Below, piece by piece: positions 1 to 7,056 of a stretch of DNA of 16,986 nucleotides. The notes under the pieces were generated by a model. That model was not told where the DNA came from. It did not search any database and saw only the letters and a program-made list of their open reading frames with translations. This DNA comes from CAYLLT01 sp964591605 (lineage in GTDB: Bacteria > Planctomycetota > Phycisphaerae > UBA1845 > PWPN01), in the NCBI GenBank assembly GCA_964591605.1, contig CAZQEN010000151.1, positions 1-16,986 on the forward strand, in the 5' to 3' direction. The position numbers and the translations under genes are program-made. The number at the start of each line of letters is the position of its first letter. Position 1 is the first letter of the stretch.

Positions 1-680
1 CGCATCACCTCGAGCTCGTATTCCTTCCAGCCCAGGGCGCTCTCTTCGATGAGGATCTCGCTGACGCGCGAGTATTCGAGCCCGCGCTTGGCGATCGTCT
101 CGAACTCCTGCATGTTGGTGGCAAAGCCGCCGCCCGTGCCGCCGAGCGTGTAGGCCGGGCGGATGGCCACGGGCAGGCCAATCTCTTTGATGATCTGCTG
201 AGCCTCCTCCCACGTGTGGGCAATACCCGAGCGCGGCACGTCCAGCCCGATCCGCAGCATCGCGTTCTTGAATTCGGTGCGGTCTTCGGCCTTGTGAATG
301 GCCTGCTCGTTGGCCCCGATGAGCTGAACGCCGTGCTTGTTGAGGACGCCCGCCTCGGCCGCCTCCATCGCGCAGTTCAGCCCCGTCTGGCCGCCCAGCG
401 TGGGCAGCAGGGCATCCACCGGCGTGCCCAGCTCACGCTCGCGGGCCAGGATCTTGTCGATCGTCTCCACCGTGATGGGCTCGATGTACGTCCGGTCGGC
501 CATCTCCGGATCGGTCATGATCGTGGCCGGGTTGCTGTTGAGCAGAACGATGCTGATGCCCTCCTCGCGAAGGGCTTTGCACGCCTGCGTCCCGGAGTAG
601 TCAAACTCGCAGCCCTGCCCGATCACGATCGGGCCCGAGCTGATGATCATAACTCGTTTGAGATCCTGACGTTTGGGCAT
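1..680 (-). CDS. carB: Carbamoyl-phosphate synthase large subunit, N-terminal part (runs off left edge)
   Basis: Makes carbamoyl phosphate from bicarbonate, ammonia (from glutamine via CarA) and two ATP, feeding pyrimidine and arginine synthesis in the cytoplasm. About 226 codons are visible. The N-terminus reads MPKRQDLKRVMIISSGPIVI followed by GQGCEFDYSGTQACKALREE, the classic start of CarB. Next come LLNSNPATIMTDPEMAD and LPTLGGQTGLNCA, then the ATP-grasp domain with RPAYTLGGTGGGFA at about residues 171-184 and GWKEYELEVM at the edge. The reading frame is open to base 1, so the C-terminal ~850 residues of this normally ~1,070-residue protein lie outside the window. The ATG at 680 fits the family's usual start exactly. 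No carA is adjacent on the upstream side. The family assignment is certain from the motifs. Confidence 0.97.
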   Translation of the reverse strand, partial: MPKRQDLKRVMIISSGPIVIGQGCEFDYSGTQACKALREEGISIVLLNSNPATIMTDPEMADRTYIEPITVETIDKILARERELGTPVDALLPTLGGQTGLNCAMEAAEAGVLNKHGVQLIGANEQAIHKAEDRTEFKNAMLRIGLDVPRSGIAHTWEEAQQIIKEIGLPVAIRPAYTLGGTGGGFATNMQEFETIAKRGLEYSRVSEILIEESALGWKEYELEVM

Positions 681-860
681 CGAGCGTTCCCGTCCGCCTG
701 CAATCCACGCGCGGGCAGCGACCCTCGGCCGCCGCCCTCTGGGTGGCAAGAACATAAGCGAAACGGGATACTTTTTCGATTGGCTTCGCGGGAACGCATG
801 CGACCCGGCGTGCGTCTCATGGGTGAGAGGCCGCAGAAACGGCATGTCGCAGGAGGAATC

Positions 861-1559
861 ATGCGAACGCTCGCCGCCACGTGGGTCATGGGCTTTGCCT
901 GCGCTTCCGTTTTCGGGTGGGTCCTCTTTCAGGAGATTCCGCCCGAGCAGGTGCCCTACGACCGGCCGGACCCGCCCGGCCTGCGGGACCTGAGCAACTT
1001 CAAAGGCCGCGTCCACGCTGCGCACCTGGATGCGCCGACCTGGGGCGACGGCTTTGAATCCTACGACATCTATTTCCGCGGCGACGCGTACATCCTGAAT
1101 CGGTTCATCAAACGCTATGCGGAGCTGCGCCGCAGCGGCTTCCATCGGAATGAGCCGCTCACCCTGACGCTGCAGGATGCAGAGGTGCCGCCCGGCCGCG
1201 GTTGGAGCGGCCAGCCCCTCCCGCCCTACGACTGGGTGCTGAGGATCACGCGCGGCACCATCACCAAGGCACGACCGCCTCTGCTCCCCGACAGCACCAC
1301 CACGCATGTCTTCCTCACGGTGCGGATCTCGCCCCGCCTCCTGCTCAGCGAGCTGAAGATTCCGGCCGATGTTCGGGTGGACTCAGACACGTCTTTCGAC
1401 CAGTTCGTCCGTGCACACGAGGAGCGCCGTCTGGGAAACCGCCTGGCCGTCCTGCGCCGGCAGATAGCCGACCTTCAGCAGGAAATCGCCCGGCTCGCTG
1501 CTGCCAGCCAGCCCGCCGCCACCCAACCGGCATCCTCCGGCGAGAACCGTCCGAGATAG
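861..1559 (+). CDS. Unknown exported or membrane-anchored protein with C-terminal coiled coil
   Basis: I do not recognise this 232-residue protein. The start at 861 is favoured because AGGAGG at 851-856 lies 4 nt upstream; the frame is open much further upstream, but only in the shadow of carB. Residues 5-23 are hydrophobic and look like a signal anchor or a signal peptide; a Cys at 14 is a poor lipobox candidate. Residues 45-170 are a soluble region with FESYDIYFRGDAYILNRFIK and a tract that reads like beta strands (PLTLTLQDAEV, DWVLRITRGTITK). Residues 180-215 form a heptad-like coiled coil (RLAVLRRQIADLQQEIARLA). The tail is a Pro/Ala/Ser linker of the TQPAS type that is common in planctomycete exported proteins. 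It is divergent from carB and convergent with the permease at 1635. No function can be assigned. Confidence 0.75.
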   Translation: MRTLAATWVMGFACASVFGWVLFQEIPPEQVPYDRPDPPGLRDLSNFKGRVHAAHLDAPTWGDGFESYDIYFRGDAYILNRFIKRYAELRRSGFHRNEPLTLTLQDAEVPPGRGWSGQPLPPYDWVLRITRGTITKARPPLLPDSTTTHVFLTVRISPRLLLSELKIPADVRVDSDTSFDQFVRAHEERRLGNRLAVLRRQIADLQQEIARLAAASQPAATQPASSGENRPR

Positions 1560-1606
1560 ACCGCCCGGCTCCCTGTCCCGCACCGCGCGAATGGGTGGAG
1601 CACCTG

Positions 1607-1623
1607 CGGCGGACACACCGCCG
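1607..1623. terminator. Possible bidirectional terminator hairpin between convergent genes
   Basis: A perfect 6-bp stem (CGGCGG / CCGCCG) with a 5-nt loop sits in the 75-bp gap between the convergent genes ending at 1559 and 1635. There is no U-tract on either strand, so this is suggested by position and stem only. Confidence 0.3.
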
Positions 1624-1634
1624 AAGCGCCGGCC

Positions 1635-2912
1635 TCACCGCTCACTGCGATACAGGATCGTGATCCCCAGTGCGCCCAGCGCCACCCCCTGCCCGACGAG
1701 TACCGCGCAGGGTCGCAGCATGTCGCGAAGCCCGAACTCCCTCCATATCCCACCTTCCAGCGCGGAGATGGCCCACTTCACGGGGCTGATGTTGCTGGCC
1801 ACCGTCATCCAGTTCGGCATGAACATCTGCGGGACCATGCCCCCGCCCAGCATGGCGAGAATCAGCAGCACGGCCCACGAACCGCCGCCGACGGCCGACT
1901 CCGTCTTTCCGAGCACCGACAGAAGCATCGTCAGGCCGACGAAACACAGGGCGATCGACACGACAGCGGCCGCCAGACCCCCCGGATGGTGCAGGCGTAC
2001 GCCAAAGCCCAGGTGCCCGACCATCAGCAGCATAAGGGCCACACCGACGCACGAGACGAAGCACGCGAGGCCCGTGCCGGTCAGAATCGCAAACCGCGAG
2101 AACGGCGCCGCGCGCAGCCGCAGCAGTGTGCCGGCCTGCCGCTCATGGACGAAGGCGATGGCGAACTCGGCCGAAAGACCGAGCAGGCCCCAGATGATCC
2201 CGATCGGAAAGCAGATCTCAAACGAGCTGCGCGGGCGCAGCGACGGCATCTCGACCGGCATGACCTGCACCGGGGCAAACCGCGTCGAGGGCTGCGTCGT
2301 CCCCGGCCGCGTACCCGCCGATGTGATCCCCAGATAGCGGTCCATCGTCGCCAGGGCGCCCTCGATCGTGGCCGAGGCAATCGGGATGACCGCCGCATTC
2401 TGCCCGAGGTCGGCCAGCCACGCCCGAATCAGGGCAGGACGCCGCTGCGGGTCGACCCATCGCTCACGAAGGTATTCGGCGGCGGCCTGGTTGAGGCCCG
2501 CTTCAAGGTAGGTCCACTCGGCCTTGCGGGCGGGGTCGTACGCGGCCACGAGCGGCAGGGGATGCCCGAAGAAGATCGCCGGCGACACGTGGAAGCCCGG
2601 ATCGATCCGCACATACGCCAGAATGCTCCCGCGACGGATCGCCCTCCTGGCCTCCGTCTCGGACATGGGCAGTGTCTCGACGTTGCTGACCTGCTCGAGG
2701 ACCTGCACGTATTCGCGCGCTGCAGGTGTGCGGTCGAGATCGACCAGACCCATCTTCGTGCGCTGGACAGGTCCCTCCAGCATCCCCGAAAAGATCGTGC
2801 CGATGAGGATCGCGATCAGCAGCGGAAAACCGACCATCCACCAGAAGAAGCCCAGACGGTCCCGCCATCGCAGAAGCAGGTCCTTGCCCGCAATATAAAG
2901 AATGGTTCGCAT
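1635..2912 (-). CDS. ABC-2 type transporter permease
   Basis: A 425-residue membrane subunit of an ABC exporter of the ABC-2 (NatB/YhfP-like) type. The N-terminus has a basic amphipathic stretch (KDLLLRWRDR) and TM1 at about 21-43. A large extracytoplasmic loop follows (about 45-228) with a Thr/Pro-rich patch near 200-215. The C-terminal half carries five or so helices at about 232-255, 275-305, 312-335, 345-362 and 402-420. The family signature ERQAGTLLRLRAAPFSRF (257-274) links the first two helices of that half, and MVPQMFMPNWM (359-369) followed by ISPVKWAISALEGGIW is the typical end motif. The ATP-binding subunit normally sits next door, but none is visible on either side here. No strong Shine-Dalgarno precedes the ATG at 2912. 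The substrate is unknown. Confidence 0.9.
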   Translation of the reverse strand: MRTILYIAGKDLLLRWRDRLGFFWWMVGFPLLIAILIGTIFSGMLEGPVQRTKMGLVDLDRTPAAREYVQVLEQVSNVETLPMSETEARRAIRRGSILAYVRIDPGFHVSPAIFFGHPLPLVAAYDPARKAEWTYLEAGLNQAAAEYLRERWVDPQRRPALIRAWLADLGQNAAVIPIASATIEGALATMDRYLGITSAGTRPGTTQPSTRFAPVQVMPVEMPSLRPRSSFEICFPIGIIWGLLGLSAEFAIAFVHERQAGTLLRLRAAPFSRFAILTGTGLACFVSCVGVALMLLMVGHLGFGVRLHHPGGLAAAVVSIALCFVGLTMLLSVLGKTESAVGGGSWAVLLILAMLGGGMVPQMFMPNWMTVASNISPVKWAISALEGGIWREFGLRDMLRPCAVLVGQGVALGALGITILYRSER

Positions 2913-3464
2913 CGAGGTCCGAGTCTTCCCTGCGTCCGCTTTTGCGGATCAGATTAACGCACCCCTTCGCCTGGGGCACGCTCCCCGGCGCTCGCGGACG
3001 ATCGCCGCGCCGGGCTTTCGGACCTTCGCGCGGGGTGATGCGGTCACGGCTTCTCCATCTGACCCCCCGCCGGCGGCGTGCGTGAGGCCCTTGCGCTGCA
3101 GGCGGAATGCTGTGCGTCGCAGAAACGCAAATCGCCGGGGTGGGGGTACCCCCGGAGGGGTCCCCACCCCGGCGAAGACGCGGGAGGAAGAAAACGACAC
3201 GGAGGCAAACAATGTCACCCTTTTATACGTCGCCGGCGGCTCAAAGGTTTCCGGGATTCAACGAATCTTTGCACGATCAGGTCCTCGGATGGCCCGTCGC
3301 CGCCGAATCGATGCAAAAGGTCGTCTTGAAAGCAGATATCGCGGTTTTTGCCATCTGATCCCCGGGTCAGACACGGACCGTCAACCCGGTTGCGCCGTGC
3401 CGTCGGCCGTGGTAAGATTCCGGTCCGCGCTGACACGCGCCCCATGACCGAGCGGGAGGCCTTC
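2913..3464. other. Intergenic region between divergent permease and oxidoreductase genes
   Basis: About 550 bp with no convincing gene; the short ORFs here are Arg/Pro/Ala-rich and resemble nothing known. It holds a small hairpin (TCCGC TTTT GCGGA, 2935-2948) in the leader of the permease and a very strong long hairpin at 3133-3174, listed separately. The stretch 3200-3360 is noticeably less GC-rich and may carry the promoter of the oxidoreductase, but I see no clear -35/-10 pair. Confidence 0.6.
3133..3174. repeat. 42-nt near-perfect long hairpin
   Basis: Arms CGCCGGGGTGGGG (3133-3145) and CCCCACCCCGGCG (3162-3174) are perfect 13-bp complements. Inside them, after a 2-nt bulge (3146-3147), ACCCC (3148-3152) pairs with GGGGT (3157-3161) around a CGGA loop. 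There is no U-tract, so it is not a standard intrinsic terminator. It could be a REP-like dispersed element or a structured leader for the gene at 3465. Confidence 0.8.
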
Positions 3465-4829
3465 ATGGCTCAGGATCGATCGAATCGCCTGTCTCGACGC
3501 CGTTTCATCGGCCAGACCGCCACCCTGACGGGGGCCCTGTGGGCAGGCCGGAGCCTTTCGGCCCAGACGCCCGACAGCCAGCCTGCCTCGAGCCGTCCGG
3601 CCGCCTCGAATCCGAGCCGCCGCATCCGGGTCGGCTTCATCGGAATGGGCTCCCGTGCCTCTGGATACCTCCAGGACTTCCTCGCCGATCCCGACGTGGA
3701 CGTGGTTGCGATCGCCGATGTATACGACCCCCACGCCGCCCGCGGCGCCCGCATGGCCGCCGAGAAGGGCCACAAGACGGTGACCGTCCGCGATTTCCGC
3801 CGGCTCCTGGACCGCAAGGACATCGATGCCGTGGCGATCGGCACCCCGGACCATTGGCATCCCCTGACCGCCATCTATGCCTGCCAGGCGGGCAAGGACG
3901 TGTACGTTGAGAAGCCTCTCGCCCACACGATCGCCGAGGGCCGGGCGATGGTGAAAGCGGCCCGAAAGTACGGACGCATCACACAGATGGGGACGCAGAT
4001 CCACGCGAGCGAAAACTATCGACGGGTGGTCGAGATCGTGCAGTCCGGCATGCTGGGCGAAATCAGCAAGACGCGCGTCTGGATCGCCCGCAACGAAGCC
4101 CCCGACGGGCTCGGGCGACCCGCCGACGGCTCGCCCCCTCCCGACGCCGACTACGACCTGTGGCTCGGCCCGGCCCCCAACCGGGTCTTCAACCCCCTCC
4201 GGTTTCAGTACAACTGGCGCTATTTCTGGGATTATGCCGGCGGAACGCTGGCTGACATGTCCTGCCACACCATCGACCTGATCTACTGGGCGATGCGACT
4301 CGACGCGCCGCGGGCCGTGACCGCCAGCGGCGGCCGTTACGCCCTCCACGACATCGGCGAGACGCCCGACACCATGGAAGCCGTCTGGGAGTTCGCCCCG
4401 ACCGACCAGCGCAAGGTCCCGATGCAGATGGTCTGGTCCCTGACGGAGGGCAACCTGCAGGGCATCAACGGCAGGTCACTGGGCATCGCATTCTACGGCT
4501 CGCAGGGGACGGTCATCGCCGACTATCAGTCGCACGAACTCCTCGACGCCAAAAACCAGCCGATCACCGACCGGCCTCCGCCGTCCATCCCGCCCTCACC
4601 CGGACACGTGCACGAGTTCCTCGAAAGTGTGCGCTCGCGGACGCGCTGTAGCTGCGACATCGAGTACGGCTGGGAGCTGACCAAAGTGCCGGTGATAGCC
4701 AATATCGCCTGCAAAGTCGGCGCGAAACTGGTCTGGGATAACGCCCGCGAGCAGTTTGTCGGCAACGACCAGGCCAACGCGATGCTCCGCCGGGAGTACC
4801 GACCCCCATGGACGCTGCCGGAGCTCTGA
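3465..4829 (+). CDS. Secreted Gfo/Idh/MocA family oxidoreductase (twin-arginine exported)
   Basis: A 454-residue NAD(P)-dependent sugar or inositol dehydrogenase-like protein. The start at 3465 is chosen because GGGAGG (3454-3459) lies 5 nt upstream and it gives a clean Tat signal, SRRRFIG at 10-16, followed by a hydrophobic stretch and SAQ near residue 34. A Pro/Ala/Ser linker (35-52) precedes the Rossmann fold with GFIGMGSRASG at 57-67. GTPDHWH is at 126-132 and the catalytic EKP at 149-151. The substrate domain has NWRYFWDYAGG (250-260) and CHTIDLIYWA (267-276), typical of the exported planctomycete branch. The export signal and family are clear. The substrate is unknown; periplasmic breakdown of polysaccharide-derived sugars is the usual suggestion. 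It appears to be a single-gene unit. Confidence 0.95.
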   Translation: MAQDRSNRLSRRRFIGQTATLTGALWAGRSLSAQTPDSQPASSRPAASNPSRRIRVGFIGMGSRASGYLQDFLADPDVDVVAIADVYDPHAARGARMAAEKGHKTVTVRDFRRLLDRKDIDAVAIGTPDHWHPLTAIYACQAGKDVYVEKPLAHTIAEGRAMVKAARKYGRITQMGTQIHASENYRRVVEIVQSGMLGEISKTRVWIARNEAPDGLGRPADGSPPPDADYDLWLGPAPNRVFNPLRFQYNWRYFWDYAGGTLADMSCHTIDLIYWAMRLDAPRAVTASGGRYALHDIGETPDTMEAVWEFAPTDQRKVPMQMVWSLTEGNLQGINGRSLGIAFYGSQGTVIADYQSHELLDAKNQPITDRPPPSIPPSPGHVHEFLESVRSRTRCSCDIEYGWELTKVPVIANIACKVGAKLVWDNAREQFVGNDQANAMLRREYRPPWTLPEL

Positions 4830-5001
4830 CCGGCCGCCTCCATCCGTTCAGCCCGCCGCAGCCAACGTCAACATCAGTACTGAGAACTGCGTTGTCCGGC
4901 AGGGGTGGGCGAGTCTCACATCAGCAGGCACGGGCATCCAACCCGGCTCTGCATACACCCCCCCGCGCATCGGCATCTTCACGGCCGAGTGAAAACCGCG
5001 A

Positions 5002-5026
5002 ATCGCGCCTCCCGTGCCGGCGCGAT
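5002..5026. terminator. Candidate terminator hairpin downstream of the oxidoreductase
   Basis: ATCGCGCC (5002-5009) and GGCGCGAT (5019-5026) form a perfect 8-bp stem with a 9-nt loop, about 170 nt after the oxidoreductase stop codon. No U-run follows, so termination is a guess from position and stem strength. Confidence 0.35.
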
Positions 5027-5147
5027 GACATCGCACCTCCACCCCTGGATGGACGCCCGTCGCAACGGATGAGCGTGGCAAGTCCACCTCCCGCGCCGGA
5101 TTTGCGCGGCCCCGGCATGAATTGCGCGATCTCGAAGCTGGGTAAAG

Positions 5148-5244
5148 TGCACCGGGCGATTATCGGACAAATTGCGTAATCAGGGCTCCTTTTAGGTCGA
5201 ATTCAGACTCCGCACTACCGATAAATATTCCGGCGCCCGGTGCA
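5148..5244. repeat. Nested inverted repeat of 97 nt (possible structured RNA or MITE-like element)
   Basis: TGCACCGGGCG (5148-5158) is the exact reverse complement of CGCCCGGTGCA (5234-5244), 11 bp. Nested inside, TTATCGG (5160-5166) is the exact complement of CCGATAA (5218-5224). The enclosed 51 nt are A+T-richer than the surroundings. Two coaxial perfect stems in a gene-free region suggest either a folded transcript or a small mobile element with terminal inverted repeats. No similarity to a known RNA family is recognised. Confidence 0.6.
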
Positions 5245-5643
5245 GGCACACGGGCGGGAACTGAACGTCGATCATGCGGGTTTTTCGAGAACGATTCCCA
5301 GGCGGTCGGGGCGCGGGGCGCATCACTGGCTCGCCAGGCGATGCCGCCCGGTGCGCGCGACGGGCTCCATCCGGGGCCGTGTGGCCCGCGGCGGTGCGTC
5401 AGCGGACACCACGATTGCTTCCTAATAACTCCGAACAGGCAATGCCGCGGTACCCCGGCACAACCGGTCAATCCCGCGTCGCATGCCCGCCGGAGGCGGC
5501 CGCATCGACGCAGCAACACCCGGATGTGTCCTCGGGGGTCTTGTTCGCCCCCCGCACGGGCTCTTACGGCGGCTCGTGCAGGTCCGAGAAGATCTGCCCG
5601 TGTCATGCTGTCGCCCGAAGTAACGTGGCCCTGACATCCACGG

Positions 5644-5783
5644 GGCCGTCAAGACGGCCGGCCCGGCAGGGGATCGCCCCTGATCGGAAAAGTGCCCGGG
5701 GTGGATAAAAGCGACGGATTTCCGTTCGCGCCCGCTTAAGGCGGACTGCGAATTGGACGAAGTTAGAGCTGTCCTAAGTCCGC
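5644..5783 (+). promoter_or_regulatory. Multi-hairpin leader upstream of the lipoprotein gene
   Basis: Four consecutive stem-loops lie 90-230 nt before the lipoprotein start. They are GGCCGTC/GACGGCC (5644-5650, 5653-5659; effectively 6 bp with a CAAG loop), CAGGGG-ATCG-CCCCTG (5667-5682), GCG-ACGG-ATTT-CCGT with a bulge then CGC (5711-5729), and GCGGACT/AGTCCGC (5741-5747, 5777-5783) enclosing GGAC/GTCC (5755-5758, 5771-5774). They read like a structured 5' leader or a small RNA. The regulatory role is inferred from position only. Confidence 0.45.
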
Positions 5784-5873
5784 AGAAATTGCGCGGGACG
5801 GGATGTCCTCGAAGGCGGCCGGCAGGGATGCGCGGGACGCCCGGAGGATAATAGAGGGAGTGGTCGGTCAGGG

Positions 5874-6683
5874 ATGATCGCAGCCGCAACCCATTTCGCA
5901 CGGCGAGCCGGCGGGGCCGGCCCGCCCGGCCGCGGACGCGGCACGGGTGGCGCCCTCTGGATCGCGGGCCTTCTGCTGCCGGTCCTCGGGGGTGCAGGCT
6001 GCTCGCAGATGTCGGAGGAAAAGATCCCCCAGCGGCACGCGCACAGCGCCCTGCCCTGGGGAATGACCATCGCCGTCGCCCCGGCCCTCAACCACAGCGG
6101 GAACCCCGCGTTTGACCCGCTGCGCGTCTCGGACCTGATGGTGAGCGAACTCTCCACCATCGAGGGGGTGCGGGTCATCGGAGTGAATCGCGTCCTGGCG
6201 ATTCTGGCGGAGCAGGGTGTCCTGCAGGTCCAGTCGCCGCAGCATGCGGCGGCCGTCTGCGAGCGGGTGGGGGCCGACGCAATCCTGGTGTACGCGGTCA
6301 CCGAATTTGACCCGTACCAGCCGGTGGTGGGGATGGCGGCGCAGTTGTACAGCCCGAACCGCACCGCCGCCCGGACCGATCCGGTGACGGCCGACCCGAA
6401 TGCCCGTCCGTTCCCGGTGCCCGAGCGGATGGACGCCCTCCGGCCGTGGGCCGAAGTGCAACGGGTGTTCAATGGCGTGCACGAGGACGTGCGCGAACGG
6501 GTCAGACAATACGCCAGCGACCGAAACGACAAACGGACGCCCTATGGCTGGGAGAAGTATCTGGCAAGTCAGGAGTGGTACCTGCGGTTCTGCTGCTATG
6601 AAGTGCTCGGCGAGCTCGTTCAGCAGCCACCACCGCAGCAGCGGCTGCCGCAAGCCGCCGCCCCCCAGGAGGCAGGAATATGA
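5874..6683 (+). CDS. Probable lipoprotein with CsgG/FlgO/LpoB-like domain
   Basis: A 269-residue exported protein. A long basic n-region (1-25) precedes a hydrophobic stretch ALWIAGLLLPVLGGAGC; Cys43 is the likely lipidated residue, though the lipobox is imperfect. Residues 64-145 (MTIAVAPALNHSGN, DPLRVSDLMVSELSTI, GVRVIGVNRVLAILAEQGV, GADAILVYAVTEFDPYQP) follow the alpha/beta pattern of the CsgG/FlgO/LpoB superfamily, whose members are small envelope lipoproteins assisting outer-membrane or wall machines. The C-terminal part (185-250) is helical and ends in a Pro/Gln-rich tail. The ATG at 5874 is preceded by GAGGGAG at 5854-5860, rather far away. Its stop overlaps the next start (ATGA). The superfamily call is by pattern, not by a strict motif. 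Confidence 0.75.
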   Translation: MIAAATHFARRAGGAGPPGRGRGTGGALWIAGLLLPVLGGAGCSQMSEEKIPQRHAHSALPWGMTIAVAPALNHSGNPAFDPLRVSDLMVSELSTIEGVRVIGVNRVLAILAEQGVLQVQSPQHAAAVCERVGADAILVYAVTEFDPYQPVVGMAAQLYSPNRTAARTDPVTADPNARPFPVPERMDALRPWAEVQRVFNGVHEDVRERVRQYASDRNDKRTPYGWEKYLASQEWYLRFCCYEVLGELVQQPPPQQRLPQAAAPQEAGI

Positions 6684-6886
6684 GCCTGGTGCGGCAATTG
6701 TCACTGGTGAAGGGGAAGCACCGGTACGTGTTCCAGTACCAGGCCGGGTGTGAGGCCGACATCATCGCGGCGTTCGCGGCGATGGCGTCCGACCCCGAGC
6801 AGGAGTTCGACTGGTTCGACGCGGCCGTTCTGAGCTACCAGATGGGCCGCCGACTCGAGATGGACCTCGAGGAAGTGAAGCCGTAG
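6680..6886 (+). CDS. Small unknown protein translationally coupled to the lipoprotein
   Basis: 68 residues, acidic towards the C-terminus, with no signal peptide or membrane segment. Its ATG overlaps the stop codon of the lipoprotein gene (ATGA, 6680-6683), and GGAGG at 6667-6671 lies 8 nt upstream, so both overlap and ribosome binding site support it. Notable stretch: FQYQAGCEADIIAAFAAMA, then EFDWFDAAVLSYQMGRRLEM. The tight coupling suggests a cytoplasmic partner of the lipoprotein operon. I do not recognise the family. Confidence 0.75.
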   Translation: MSLVRQLSLVKGKHRYVFQYQAGCEADIIAAFAAMASDPEQEFDWFDAAVLSYQMGRRLEMDLEEVKP

Positions 6887-6890
6887 CACG

Positions 6891-6907
6891 CCCCCTCGAC
6901 CAGGGGG
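6891..6907 (+). terminator. Hairpin just after the lipoprotein operon
   Basis: CCCCCT (6891-6896) pairs perfectly with AGGGGG (6902-6907) around a 5-nt loop, 4 nt after the stop codon at 6886. Only an A-rich triplet follows and there is no U-tract, so it may be a weak or Rho-assisted terminator. Confidence 0.45.
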
Positions 6908-6975
6908 AATGACGGGGCCCTGAAGGGCAGGGATCGTGCGAACGCCGGTCTGCTGTTCTTGCGGAAAGCCCCAGG

Positions 6976-6995
6976 GTATCCCCAAAAAGGGGTAC
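6976..6995. repeat. Small hairpin in the leader of xerC
   Basis: GTA-(T bulge)-CCCC, loop AAAAA, GGGG-TAC. It lies 62 nt upstream of the recombinase start within a gene-free stretch (6908-7056) that has no convincing promoter. The sequence after it (to about 7030) is not coding and may be part of a dispersed element. Confidence 0.35.
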
Positions 6996-7056
6996 TGAGA
7001 GTGTCCATCGAAGCCAGGTTGAGAACCAAAACGTATCGCCGCCGGTGTCTGCACAG

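Larger units (their letters stand above)
4830..5873. other. Gene-free region of about 1 kb, rich in inverted repeats
   Basis: No open frame here has recognisable composition or a credible ribosome binding site; the ORFs of 60-159 codons are Arg/Pro/Ala-rich frame artefacts of high GC. The region instead contains a series of perfect inverted repeats: 5002-5026, 5148-5244, 5320-5344 and a run from 5644 to 5783. The motif AATTGCG occurs three times (near 5120, 5170 and 5788). Local A+T-rich patches occur at 5155-5230 and 5690-5790. I see no tRNA or known riboswitch pattern. Confidence 0.6.

Noticed and set aside
216..860. Open frame extending the 861-1559 gene upstream to 216
   Set aside because: This part is antisense to carB, whose protein is unmistakable, and a strong AGGAGG precedes the ATG at 861.
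5753..5852. Promoter for the lipoprotein gene from TTGGAC (5753) or GATAAT (5847)
   Set aside because: TTGGAC has no -10 box at the right distance and lies inside a hairpin; GATAAT has no -35 and would leave almost no leader.
5160..5901. Open frames of 148 and 159 codons on the minus strand
   Set aside because: Arg/Pro/Ala/Gly-rich composition, no ribosome binding site and no family resemblance; they cross the inverted repeats described for this region.
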